DNA of 64,000 nt from Mya arenaria (Eukaryota; Mollusca; Bivalvia; Myida; Myidae): contig NC_069130.1 in the NCBI RefSeq assembly GCF_026914265.1, positions 43,706,929 through 43,770,928 of the forward strand, in the 5' to 3' direction. The first letter of the stretch is position 1, and each line of letters starts with the position of its first letter. The notes beneath the pieces were generated by a model. The model did not search any database and was not told where the DNA came from. It saw nothing but the letters and a program-made list of their open reading frames with translations. Positions 12,681 to 23,224 of this stretch are shown piece by piece. Made by a program: the position numbers and the translations under genes.

Positions 12681-12942
12681 GGGGGGGGGTCCCACCCCCT
12701 TTCTGGATCCGCTAGTGTGGGTTACTCCCGTAAAATGAACTGAATTTAAATTTAATTTGGTGCAAAGCTCTAATAAAAATTTGTGTATTCAATTAAATTC
12801 ATAAAACTAATTAATGTAAACAAACCATTTGCAGCTATCCCTGTTCAAATAACTTTTAAATGATAGTGATTATTTTCATTTGCATGATAACTAAGAAAAT
12901 ATAAAATAACACTTGAGTGTCCTGTATGGTATCCCGATATAG
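12681..12942. other. AT-rich spacer after a T/G homopolymer run
   Basis: A C-rich stretch with GGATCC follows the homopolymers, then AT-rich sequence up to the candidate exon. No gene seen. Confidence 0.3.
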
Positions 12943-13342
12943 TCAATACTTACAACTTACATGTGCAGGAATCAGGAAGGAGTTCCATTCTACCAACTTA
13001 ATACCATTCTTATTTGTCGTCTTCTTAACCGGATGCTTGAATTTTTGTAAACAAACCCTATGAACCCTGCATCGTTCCACTAGACTTTCTCGCTTAATAT
13101 TTACGCTCGGTTGTGCCTGTATCGAAGAAAATGAAGACCAGTCCAAAACATTGCGTCATTTAGTATTTAGCACGCGCTAGAGTGATTCAAAACATCGAAT
13201 TTGACCGACACTGAACAGAGGTAAATGGCTATTTTCTTTGAAAATATAACACTTTCTAGTTCAAAAGGTAATTGAATTTATGTAGATACGTAAACAATTG
13301 ACAGTTTAACGAGTATATTTTATTGATATAACGAAGTACTCC

Positions 13343-13566
13343 TTAAAGCTGCACTCTCACATACATGTATTTTGACAACTTTGTTATTTTTTATTTTTGT
13401 CTTGGAGTTTGAATGAGCCAGTTTCTGTGTAAATATATGCAAATAAGTGATATAAGCCTGCTGACAAAAGATCAGATCGCAGATTTACATATTCCGTTAA
13501 AAAAATTGTTTTATGGCTAAAAGTGCTACTAACAGTTGGAAGAAAAATGCATAAAACATCATTTTC
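13343..13566. mobile_element. TTAA MITE, copy 3, truncated left half
   Basis: It starts TTAAAGCTGCACTCTCAC, runs to the middle of the family sequence and is cut where copy 4 starts. It lies head-to-tail with that copy. Confidence 0.7.
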
Positions 13567-13932
13567 TTAAAGCTGCACTCTCACAGATTGAACATTTTGG
13601 CAACTTTTTTATGTTTTGTCTTGGAATGTACTAATTTTGGCGAAAATCCCTGGAAACCAGTTATATAATACTGCTGACAAATATAGATCGCAGATTTTTA
13701 TATATACCAGTTCAAAAATTGATGTTTTGTTCATTTTTCTAAAACGTTTATTATTAACGGTTTTAGCCATAAAACATTAATTTTCAAACGGAAATATGAA
13801 AATCTATGATCTGGTTTTTCGTAAGCAATCCTATATCATTGGTTTGCAGATATTTATACAAAAAATTGCTATTTCCAAGACAAAAAATAAAAAAGTTGTA
13901 AAAATGGTATATCTGTGATAGTGAAGCTTTAA
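13567..13932. mobile_element. TTAA MITE, copy 4
   Basis: Full-length: TTAAAGCTGCACTCTCACAG to GTGAAGCTTTAA, with the central GTTATTAACGG palindrome. Confidence 0.8.
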
Positions 13933-14410
13933 CTAAAATATATATGCAGTCCAATGTTTTTTTTAAGCAGTCTTGTGTCACTGTTTTTCTTGCACTTATG
14001 CATTTATTGGCTTGTATAATGACAAAAAATAAAACAGTTGTCAAAACATTTAATCTGTTAAAGTGCAATGTTTATTTAAATATACTTGATGCTTGCCTCA
14101 ATCATTGCCGCTGACAGATCATCAGATGACAGCACCAACATCCAACAATGCAGCGATATTTTTAAAGTCTCTTTCACATCATTCTGTATCCTAATATTTT
14201 AATTTATTTAAGATAGTTGCTTATCAAGATGTTGAATGCATATTTTACAGCCTTTTAGGCTTTAGAGTGTATTCAATGTCATTTTCAGACAGAAATATCT
14301 TGATCGAAGCTATTAAGGAACAAGCTCACAACTGGCATTAGTGAGTCATGCCTGTCAAAACTAATTTTGGGGTACATGCATGTGTCTTTTAAAGTAGAAC
14401 AGTCGACATC

Positions 14411-14482
14411 AACTTTACAATGTACATGAATACATTGCATTCATACTTTAGTTATTTATGTATTCATGTACATTGTAAAGTT
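14411..14482. repeat. Perfect 24-bp inverted repeat with 24-nt loop
   Basis: The arm AACTTTACAATGTACATGAA plus TACA (14411-14434) is exactly complementary to 14459-14482. The next bases outward (GTCGACATC and a diverged GATG...GTCGATG) also resemble each other inverted. A stable RNA or cruciform hairpin is possible. Confidence 0.8.
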
Positions 14483-14514
14483 ATTGTAGATGTAAATCGT
14501 GTCGATGAGAACCA

Positions 14515-14640
14515 GCCGTTCAGTTAGCTCAGTTGGTTACAGCGCCATGATAGTGTTCCAGCAGTTGCTGTTGGTTCAAGCTCCACACTGGGGCACTTCT
14601 CCTCCCAGGTTTACTTAAATGGTGGCAGCGGTACATGGCA
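14515..14640 (+). repeat. tRNA-like SINE head
   Basis: An A box (TAGCTCAGTTGG) and a B box (GGTTCAAGCTC) lie at tRNA spacing, but the ends do not pair as an acceptor stem. It is read as a SINE fragment, not a tRNA gene. The phrase GAACCAGCCG occurs at 14511 and again at 15479. Confidence 0.45.
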
Positions 14641-14666
14641 GGAGTGCCTCCGTCAGCTTTAAACTA

Positions 14667-15413
14667 CAGTCGAAACTCGATGGCTCGATATTCTAGGGAC
14701 CAGCCAAAATACTTCGAGCCTCGAGAATATCGAGCCAAGCGGGATTGCTTACAGAATGTTATTTTTTTTATTATTCGTTACAAAAAGTCTTGTTTACCTC
14801 GTTTGTTATTGGCTATGCTATCTCCGCAAGAGAAGAGTATTAATTGGACATAGTTACACGTCGTAAAGTTCGTAACATCACTTATTCGATACTTAGAAAA
14901 TATTATTTGATTGTTTTTATTAATTATAAAAATTATGAGAAAACAACAAACAAGTAATTTTAAACAGTGGGTAACAAAAACATAGCTTATTAGTTATATC
15001 AGGATGCATTGAAATTTATACATGTATAACAATTAGGGAAAGAACTTAGATAAAGTGATGGCATGTTTATTCAAACTGTTAAGTCATTCAAATTTGATAA
15101 TAATTATAATAAATTGAATTAATTTTTATCGATTAGCGCCGTGTGCTAAATGAAGCCAACAAAACAAATCAAGGTGTGAGGTTCTTACCTGAACCCGCGA
15201 AAATGACATCGACCCAAGCAAACAAAATTGTGAAATTCTTACTTGGAACAGCGAAAATGACTTCGAGCGTGGAGAAATATCGACCCTCAATATATCGAGC
15301 CATCCGATCAAATTTTATATGAACAAAGAGTTAAACAAAATCGGTTCTTTTAATCTGGTTCAAGCCAACGAGGATATCGAGCCATGAGATATCGAGCCAA
15401 CGAGTTTCGACTG
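14667..15413. mobile_element. 747 bp CAGT-ended element with TA duplication
   Basis: It starts CAGTCGAAACTCGATGGC, ends CGAGTTTCGACTG, and is flanked by TA (14665-14666 and 15414-15415). Cgag-rich blocks lie at each end and AT-rich sequence between. It is a longer relative of the elements at 1227 and 39126 and has no transposase. Confidence 0.65.
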
Positions 15414-15566
15414 TAATATATATATAAAGGGTTAATGGAGAGGAGTGGAGTGTATTGTGTGTCACTGTCAGTGTGTAAGAACCAGCCGCTCCGATGTGGA
15501 AATACTTGTACCATAAGTCATGGTTTTTAAGTTTATTGTTTAAAGTTCCATTTTCTAGTTTTGACC

Positions 15567-15923
15567 TTAAAGGTGCACTCTCACAGATTGAACGTTTTGA
15601 CATTTTTTTTGTCTTGGAATGAGGCAATTTTTGCGAAAATCCATGGAAACCATTTATTTAAGACAGCTGACAAAAAATTAGATAGCAGATTTTTATATTT
15701 AAGTTTAAAAAGTAATGTTTTATGCATTTTTCTTAAACCATTAGTAACGATTTAAGCCATAAAACATTAATTTTCGAACGGAAATATGGAAATCTACGAT
15801 CTGATTTTTTGGCAGCAATCATATATCATTGGTTTTCAGATATTTATGCAAAAATTTGCTCTTCCCAAGACAAAAAATAACAAAAGTTGTAAAAATGGTA
15901 TATCTGTGAGAGTGCAGCTTTAA
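15567..15923. mobile_element. TTAA MITE, copy 5
   Basis: TTAAAGGTGCACTCTCACAG to GAGTGCAGCTTTAA, full-length, one substitution in the left tip. Confidence 0.8.
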
Positions 15924-17051
15924 ATTTTATGATTTAATGACAACTGCTTTGAAATAGATACCTGATTTAAGCATTATGCCAATGTTTATAAATTTCTATT
16001 ATATTTTACTGTGAAATAATGTAAATATATACATATAATTGTTTGTGTTAGTTTAAATTTGCTTGATTTATCATTAACCTAATTATATATTATTTCATTT
16101 TTGTTGTATTAACCCAATATTATGTCATATAATATATCTATGGGTATATAATACCAAGGTAAACACATGTATACAAATCACTTATTATTATGTATAGATA
16201 GTTTTTATTTCCATGTAACTCATTTGCCTACATACATTTTGGAAAATGTGGTCCATTACAGATAAAACCCAGATGTATACATGGCCTGGATTTCCATATT
16301 ATGCTGCCCAGAATAAAAGACGATGCAGTCCAGATAAAAACATTGTATGGCTCAATAATCTTTACCAAACTTGGTAAAAAAAACTTTGTCATATTATGAG
16401 AAATCCCTGTTTTTTTGTTAATTATGTTCATTCACAATAAATTCACCAAGCAACACAAGACTTAATGTCCACTTGACACATTTCTAGTATATTTGGCTTG
16501 TACATAAACATCACTTTTCATAAGAGAATAAATCTCATGTAGGACATTTAGATTGCTCTAGAAATAATTGCCAAGATGTTTTGCATTTGAATCATGTTTA
16601 AAGCATACCCAACATTATTTGCATTTATTGTGTTCATGATTGTGTTGTATTCTTCCTTTTTAAGATGCATCAGATGAAGTCTTTGACTATCTAGAAAGGG
16701 ATTTTGTAAGCGAGTACTGGACATGAAGACAGTCACTTGGAAATGATGATTGTGCAAGAGCGGTTAAACATATGCAATACATCATATGGTAATTTCTTTT
16801 CACCTCAATGAATATTTAAGTGACCTACCCACAAATAAAGTGATTCTCTAATAGTTCCAATTTCCACTTTGATTTTGTAATCTGGTATTCTTCATTACTA
16901 CTACCCGTAACTGGTATCTAAAAATAACATTATAATATTCATCAATAATATCATAAGACCATGTGAATATTCAGTAATTTATATATATGTAATCAATTTG
17001 TTTTTGTGTATGTGGTGTTTATATGTTGGAGTTTGTACCGTAGTTCATTGT
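15924..17051. other. Gene-free interior
   Basis: Strongly AT-rich. Minus frames at 16228-16431 and 16548-16757 show no domain-like composition. Nothing supported. Confidence 0.4.
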
Positions 17052-17334
17052 CAGTGATTTTTTTATTGTGAAAAACTCCATTTTCCCCAAAATTAAAAAA
17101 AATTACATTACATTCCGGATTAAAATAGCAATGAATTTCTTGAAGTATAAACAAAATCTTGACAAGTCTTACTCTTTCACAGCATAAGGTATGCATAAAA
17201 AAGTTAAAAAATGTATATTTGCCATTATATAAGCAATTTTGGCCTGATTTTGTATTTTTCCCAAAGTTGACTTTTTACCGAATTTGCGAGGTACATTGTA
17301 CAGGCAGTAAAAAGAATTCATAAAAAAATCACTG
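17052..17334. repeat. Inverted-repeat element with CAGTGATTTTTTTAT ends
   Basis: CAGTGATTTTTTTAT at the left is matched by ATAAAAAAATCACTG at the right, 283 bp apart. It is a likely MITE, but no clear target duplication was found. Confidence 0.5.
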
Positions 17335-17689
17335 ATTGTTGTTAAGTGTTTTTTTTATGAATGTTGTTCAAGTTTCGTCCTTGGGGTCAAAGTTGTCCCA
17401 ACCAGAGTTCCCCTGTTACTGATAGACTTCTAGAACAAAAATTGATACACATTCAAATCAGGCAATGACTTCTGCAGTAATGCATGAATTCCTTAGAAAC
17501 TGATGTCTAAACTAAAAGGTATTTAGTTTCAAAGATTATGAAACAAGTTGTTTTAACAATATTATAATCACCTTTTGGCAGGATGTTAAGCAAGGTTTTG
17601 CCTTGTTGAGGAAATCGTAGACCTCGTAGTACCCTTAAGGAACCCACTTGTCTGACTTAGTGACTACAATCCAAACTCACAATGTCTTC

Positions 17690-18180
17690 CTTAACAACCA
17701 CTTTATAAGCAACCAATGATATCCTTATCAAATACTTCATTTACAGCAGCCAATGACTTCCATAAAAATGATGACTTCCTAAACAATCCTTGGCTTCTTT
17801 ATCAACCAATGATTGCCTTAGCAACTACCTTCATACATAGCAACAAATGAATTCCCATTCAACCAATGACTTCCTTAGCATCCAATTCCTTCCAACGCAT
17901 CCATTAACTACCTTGATAGGCACCAATGCCTTATTTAGCAACCACTTTTTTCCTGAGCAACAGCCAACATCCATAGCAACCAATTACTTCCTTAGTAATC
18001 AATTACTTCCATAGCAACATTCTGGTTCATTACCGTAACATCCATTGACCATGGGAACAACCAGCTTACCATACTTCTCATTTCTGTTAACAAAGAGCAG
18101 CCTTCTTTGAGGAGTCCTTATCAACCATCAAATAACACAGCAACCACTAACCTGCTAAGCAAATAGCAACACCTTTCATA
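17690..18180. repeat. Degenerate repeat of CCTTAGCAACCAATGACTT
   Basis: Imperfect units built on (C/T)CCTTAGCAACCA and CCATAGCAAC recur over about 500 bp with irregular spacing. No open frame persists. Confidence 0.55.
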
Positions 18181-18682
18181 ACCAGTTGTTACCTGACTGA
18201 CTTGTTCATGGTCATTTTAATCAGGTGATCAATTAAGGGCCATGCTGGCCCTTTTGTTTTGAATGTACATTTCCTTAGCTTATTCGTTTAATTCAGCAAA
18301 TGTATAAACATAGTGTACAATTCTGGATACTTTCAAGTTTTGTCATTATAACATATTATCAATGTTTTAATTTTGAAACAGGTGACCAGACAGGGAGGAA
18401 ACTAGGGAAATGGTTATCCACCAACAGCCCAAGTGCTTGGTTGATAAGAGGAGCCACAGCATTAAACATTACTGCACAAAGTGGTGTGCTTTGCTAACAC
18501 TTATGATTGTGATTTGATAAAAAAGCAATGAATGAACGCTCATTATTCATAACTATAACTAAAACATCGATGTCAAAAGTTGTCAATTTTCAACATATAT
18601 AGTATTTGAGATCCTGATCTATAGTTGTGTGCAATGGATTATCAAAGAAAAACAAAAGAGTGGGCAACAAAATGAATAGCAT

Positions 18683-18902
18683 AATGCACCAGTCAATTGT
18701 AACCACATCCCGCCCCCAGGTCCGGGGACTTTTGACTTTTGGTCCAGCCTACCCTAGGTTAAATTCCCTGAACTGATCCTGAACTAAAATCCCTGCCAAA
18801 TTCCCCCATATCCAACATACCATAGGTAAGACAAAACCACTGCATTCACACCCAGTATACCCCCGGACGGGGGTGGTGGTGGTCACAATTGACATGTGCA
18901 TT
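18683..18902. mobile_element. 220 bp MITE ending AATGCACCAGTCAATTG
   Basis: The left end AATGCACCAGTCAATTGTAA is inverted as ACAATTGACATGTGCATT at the right, with GC-rich flanks inside (CCCGCCCCC; CCCCCGGACGGGGG). I recall this sort of element as widespread in bivalves; that is not checked. Confidence 0.6.
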
Positions 18903-19373
18903 ACCCACTACCCATTTACACCAGTAATTCATAATTATATTTGATAGACATGCCTCTTGTCAAAGGTTTTGAAGGGTATGAACGCAGAACTACCTGCCTA
19001 TGGCCTTTCAAGATTTTATAACATTGTTAAACTAAAGAAATTATTATTAAGTTTATACTAGATCTTTGTTAAGAGTGACCCCTTTGATAATTCTGGAGAA
19101 AAACTATTAGGATTAGGTTCTGTATTTGTCCATAATTTTTCATATGACATGTAAGCAGGAGTTCATTCCTTCGAAGAATTGTGAATCTTATATAATTATG
19201 TATTTGACATCTTATGAATTTTATCACACTTTAACCTAGAGGCAGTTCAAATAAATACTGCTATGATTGAACCAATACTGAATAAGGGCAAGAATTCCAA
19301 ACAAGACAGTATACATCTAGTATCATGTTTGTCGGATAATTTTGAAATCATAGTGATTAAATCTAAAAGGATG

Positions 19374-19700
19374 TTAAAGCTGCACTGTCACTGATTAAGA
19401 GTTTTCACATTTGCTTTGAAAAAAATAATTAAAATAGTCTGACTTTTGCATGAATGCCTTCAATCCAGTTATATAAGATAACTCTCAATGAAACAGAATT
19501 CAATTGTCTGAAAAACTGCCAAAATTTTCATTTCTTCTCAAGCATTACTAACCATTAAACATAGAGTTTTAAATGGTAATAGGAAAAACTGTGATTTTGT
19601 ATGCAGTCTCATATAACTGTTATCAGACATGTGCACAAAAGTTTTTCATTCCAAGTTAAAAATAATAAAAATTCATATATCTGTGAGAGTGCAGCATTAA
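19374..19700. mobile_element. TTAA MITE, copy 6 (diverged)
   Basis: TTAAAGCTGCACTGTCACTG to GAGTGCAGCATTAA. The interior is heavily diverged but keeps the palindromic plan. Confidence 0.7.
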
Positions 19701-20639
19701 CAATGATGGTATTTCCAACTGTGTATAATAATGCAACAACAATTTACCTTCTACTAGCACATTGAATTACAAGTTCTGCTTTTTCAAAGAAAACGGGCAT
19801 ATGGGAAGTACCATCACTTCCAGCGATATTTTTGTTGTAGCTTTTTTTTATAAGAGACATTGGCAAAAACTGTTCATAGAGTGTGTTTTAAGGTGTATGT
19901 TTTATAGACAGTACTCCAATTCTCTTTAATATATAATATATGTTTGTTTCATTTAAGGCTTTTGTGTGTTTTAGGGCTGTTTCAGACCATTCCTGATATC
20001 GTATTTTCATATAAACCCGGCAATCATAATTGCATACCTCTTTGCAAAAGAATAATAAACATTCACAGAAATTAAACAGTAACGGAATTTTTCTCAACAT
20101 AAGAAGAGACTTTTGTATTTTGGCCCAGCTAATGTTATTATATTGTTGACTAACATAAGCTTACAAGCAAATTAACAGGCAGAATAGATAAAGAAAAGAT
20201 GAGCATGTAGTCTTGTTTTGCATACAGAAGTAAGGGGCTTAGCTAGCCCTTTATATGTGGATTCATAATTGCTAGGTGGGTCTCGGGGCATGCCCCCTCA
20301 GAATATTTTGAAAAACATGGTGCATTCTGGGCGTTTTGAGGTGCTTTATTTTTTACTGGAAAATAATAATGACATTTAAAGGATCATGTAGTCAAGTACG
20401 CATACTGCAACTTTGGCTGATTTTTTTTATGTTTTTATCAGAATCATGTGGATTCACTCGCATGCTAGTGTTATATGCAGCTTCACGCCTGGTATCTCAG
20501 ACAGACATTTTTAGGCTTATGTAGATGTTTGCAAGGCAAGGCTTGGCAAACCAAAGCGCCTGTCTCATTATATTGGTTACAAAGTGCTTTTGCATGTTGT
20601 TTGCAATTGTACATTTTGCGCGACTGGTAAATATCTGCA
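19701..20639. other. Gene-free interior
   Basis: AT-rich, no exon supported. The minus frame at 19888-20100 and the plus frame at 20336-20524 have no recognisable features. Confidence 0.4.
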
Positions 20640-22152
20640 ATATAAAAACTTAAAATTCATTGATGCCTAGGTGACCAAATTTCAAAATTTTTCATTTCAT
20701 TTGTCAAACATTGTGCCCCAAAAGCACATTTCACATAAGTATGTAGTTTCTTTACTTAAGGTCTATTATACTGTAATATAAAATATATTTAAAAACAGTA
20801 ATTCTGGTAATTTTATTGCAAAATTTGACAAAGTAATTGGCAAAATGCAGAAATTTTCATTTTTTTTCTAACAAATTTACCTAAAAATCATACTTTACAA
20901 AATACATAGTTTGTATATTTCAAGTATCTTATAATGTTATATAATATCTGTTTTAAAAAGTTATTTTGGTAATTTTATTGCAAAATTTGGCAGAGTTGAT
21001 GCTAAGTCCAGAAATTCTCATTTTCATTTAACTTTTAAAACATTTTGCCCAAAAATTATATTTTGTACAATGTGATTGTATTATACTTATAGTATATTAA
21101 ATGTGGTGTCTGATATAACACAAAACCAACAAAAAAAAATCTAAGCATTTTTCTCCCATTTTTCATTTTCACTGGACAAAGAATAAATAGAGGTGATGAG
21201 GTGTTGAAACTCTGCTTCAACACCTCTCTATTCAAATTGAGAATAGTGCACGTCACCACCATGTATATAGACTATAACAGGGGTTCAAATCTACAGATAG
21301 AGAATAGTCCACGCTACCACAATGTATATAGACTATAACAGAGGAGTTGAAGTAAAGTTTCAAAATCTACATTGCATAGAGAACAGAGGTGTTGAAGCAC
21401 TGCTTCAACACCTCTGAGAATGAATAGAGTATAGCGCACGCTACCACAATGTATATAGACTATAACAGAGGAGTTGAAGTAAATCTTCAAAATCTCTGGC
21501 TGTATACATTGTATAGAGAACAGGGGTGTTGAAGCACTGCTTCAACACCTCTTGACAATGAATAGAGTATAGTGCACGCTTCCACAATGTATATAGACTA
21601 TAACAGAGGAGTTGAAGTAAATCTTCATAATCTCTGGCTGTATACATTGTATAGAGAACAGGGGTGTTGAAGCACTGCTTCAACACCTCTTGACAATGAA
21701 TAGAGTATAGTGTACGTTTCCACAATGTATATAGACTATAACAGAGGAGTTGAAGTAAATCTTCAAAATCTCTGGCTGTATACATTGTATAGAGAACAGG
21801 GGTGTTGAAGCACTGCTTCAACACCTCTTGACAACGAATAGAGTATAGTGCACGCTTCCACAATGTATATAGACTATAACAGAGGAGTTGATCTTCAAAA
21901 TCTCTGGCTGTATACATTGTATAGAGAACAGGGGTGTTGAAGCACTCAACACCTCTGAAAATGAATAGAATATAGTGCACAGTATATACTGGTATAGAAT
22001 ATAACGCCAATGTACGTACTGTCACGGTATATCGTCCATATCCATATAGTGTATAGGTCTATGCACTGCGTTGACATCTAAGATATTAATCTCAACTTGG
22101 TCTAAGCATTCTAGATTTAATATTTTTTTCTAGATTCAAATAATTCACTGTT
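20640..22152 (-). repeat. Right inverted arm of the 17.6 kb element
   Basis: Read on the minus strand it repeats the left arm: unique tip, 138 bp satellite, the same variant units, then AT-rich units of about 170 bp (about 20660-21075). The variant unit beside the junction occurs at the same place in both arms, showing that the arms are true inverted copies. Confidence 0.75.
21198..21957 (-). repeat. 138 bp satellite with hairpin, right arm
   Basis: Hairpin units start at about 21198 (variant), 21388, 21525, 21663, 21801 and 21933 (shortened). The spacing in the regular part is 137-138 bp. The 194-codon minus frame here is a by-product of the period. Confidence 0.9.
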
Positions 22153-22366
22153 GATATAATGTGTATAAGTTGACAGAAAACCTTATCCTTTAATACATGT
22201 AACTGTTAGTGATATAACTATTTTATAACCTAAAAAATATATGTTCCGCTTTGTATTTGTATTGTCGTAAAAATAAATGTGTCTATATGAATGAAAATAA
22301 AGAAATGCACTTGTTTGTTAGTTAATGGATTCGAATGTTTGTATAAATGTAAACATTACCATTAGT

Positions 22367-22693
22367 AATTGCGCTTTCTTTATTAAAATTGGTACACCAT
22401 AGATTCAGGTATAAGGAATTGCGCTTTCTTTATTAAGGCTTATTCTCACAGATTATACCAATTTTACAACTTTTTTATTTTTGGTCTTGGAAAGAGCAAT
22501 TTTTTGCGTAAATATCTGCAAACAAATGATATAAGACAAAAAATCAGATCGTAGATTTTCATATTTCCGTTCGAAAATTAATGTTTTATGGCTTAACCGT
22601 TACTAACGTTCAAAGACAAAAAATAAAAAAAGATGTCAAAACATTCGATCTGTGAGAGTGCAGCTTTAAAATTGGTGCACCACAGATTCAGGT
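22367..22693. repeat. Tandem duplicate showing empty and filled TTAA site
   Basis: The sequence ATTGCGCTTTCTTTATTAAA, then ATTGGTACACCATAGATTC, occurs uninterrupted at 22367-22410. Its second copy is split at TTAA by the MITE at 22433-22669, with TTAA on both sides and ATTGGTGCACCACAGATTC beyond. Confidence 0.85.
22433..22669. mobile_element. TTAA MITE, copy 7 (shortened)
   Basis: TTAA then GGCTTATTCTCACAGATT at the left; GAGAGTGCAGCTTTAA at the right. It lacks part of the centre. The neighbouring empty copy defines its borders. Confidence 0.85.
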
Positions 22694-23123
22694 TGCAGAC
22701 CGCAACAAACTTCTCTTCTTTGTTATATACATGTAGGTAAAGAGTCATGTTCAACTATTTATTCTCAACTTCAAAAATAGATTATATATTATTCAACACT
22801 GTCTTTCTACAAACTAGTATCACTTGCCTATTGATTTAGTTAGAGAACAACAGTAAAAACGTAATAGTGGCAAATGTCTTCCTCCAGACTTGTGACGATG
22901 ACTTTTAAAACAAAGAGATCAACATAACGATTATATATATTCTTATTTATATCAAATGTAACCATTCAAGTTTTAAAGCAAACTATATTAACTTACGCGC
23001 ATTTTTTATTGCAATTGATGCGCCATGCATACAGGTCTCAGACCGCAACGAAATTTACTTTCTTGTTATATACATAAGGAGTCATATTTTTTTAAATCTC
23101 AGCTTCCAGAAAAGATTGAAGCT
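22694..23123. other. AT-rich spacer with a diverged duplicate
   Basis: The phrase CAGGTTGCAGACCGCAAC near 22690 recurs as CAGGTCTCAGACCGCAAC near 23033, so part of the unit is repeated. No gene seen. Confidence 0.4.
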
Positions 23124-23224
23124 TTAAAGGGACTAGACACCCGATGATACAATGGCAAGAAAAAAGAAAATTGTCAAAAACTTGCATAAAATTGATATCG
23201 TTGTGTACAACGCATTGAATCTTA

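Larger units (their letters stand above)
10528..13146 (-). other. Possible spliced gene or lncRNA inside the 17.6 kb element
   Basis: Four exon-like segments lie in order on the minus strand. (1) 13146-12963 starts at ATG (MDWSSFSSIQAQPSVN) and ends at GCACAT|GTAAGT. (2) 11860-11784 lies between TTATTTCAG and GTAGAT. (3) 11450-11369 lies between TGCATTGCAG and GTAAGTTC and reads KYEDTPVYNEEILSVN in one frame. (4) It starts at 10593 after GTTTTTCAG and reads VAIVDQARVVLNQLRHNEIQ up to a TGA near 10528. Exons 1, 3 and 4 look coding, but every frame of segment 2 contains a stop and the start of segment 3 is also interrupted. This is therefore a decayed gene, a noncoding transcript or chance. No family is recognised. 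Confidence 0.3.
4561..22152. mobile_element. Candidate 17.6 kb fold-back type element
   Basis: The outer ends are inverted copies starting AACAGTGAATTATTTGAATC (4561 onward; complement ending at 22152). GATA lies directly outside both ends (4557-4560 and 22153-22156), a possible 4-bp target duplication. The arms, about 1.5 kb each, are colinear: unique tip of about 200 bp, 138 bp satellite, variant units, AT-rich satellite of about 170 bp. Fold-back elements are known for long terminal inverted repeats built of tandem subrepeats. No transposase was found. The interior is filled with other repeats and a few exon-like segments. A plain inverted duplication of a repeat cluster is the main alternative. 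Confidence 0.5.

Noticed and set aside
14515..14600. tRNA gene
   Set aside because: A and B boxes are present but no acceptor stem pairs and no proper anticodon arm was found; SINE head preferred.
21441..22025. 194-codon minus-strand frame
   Set aside because: Right-arm satellite; no start context or domain, and unit number alone sets its length.
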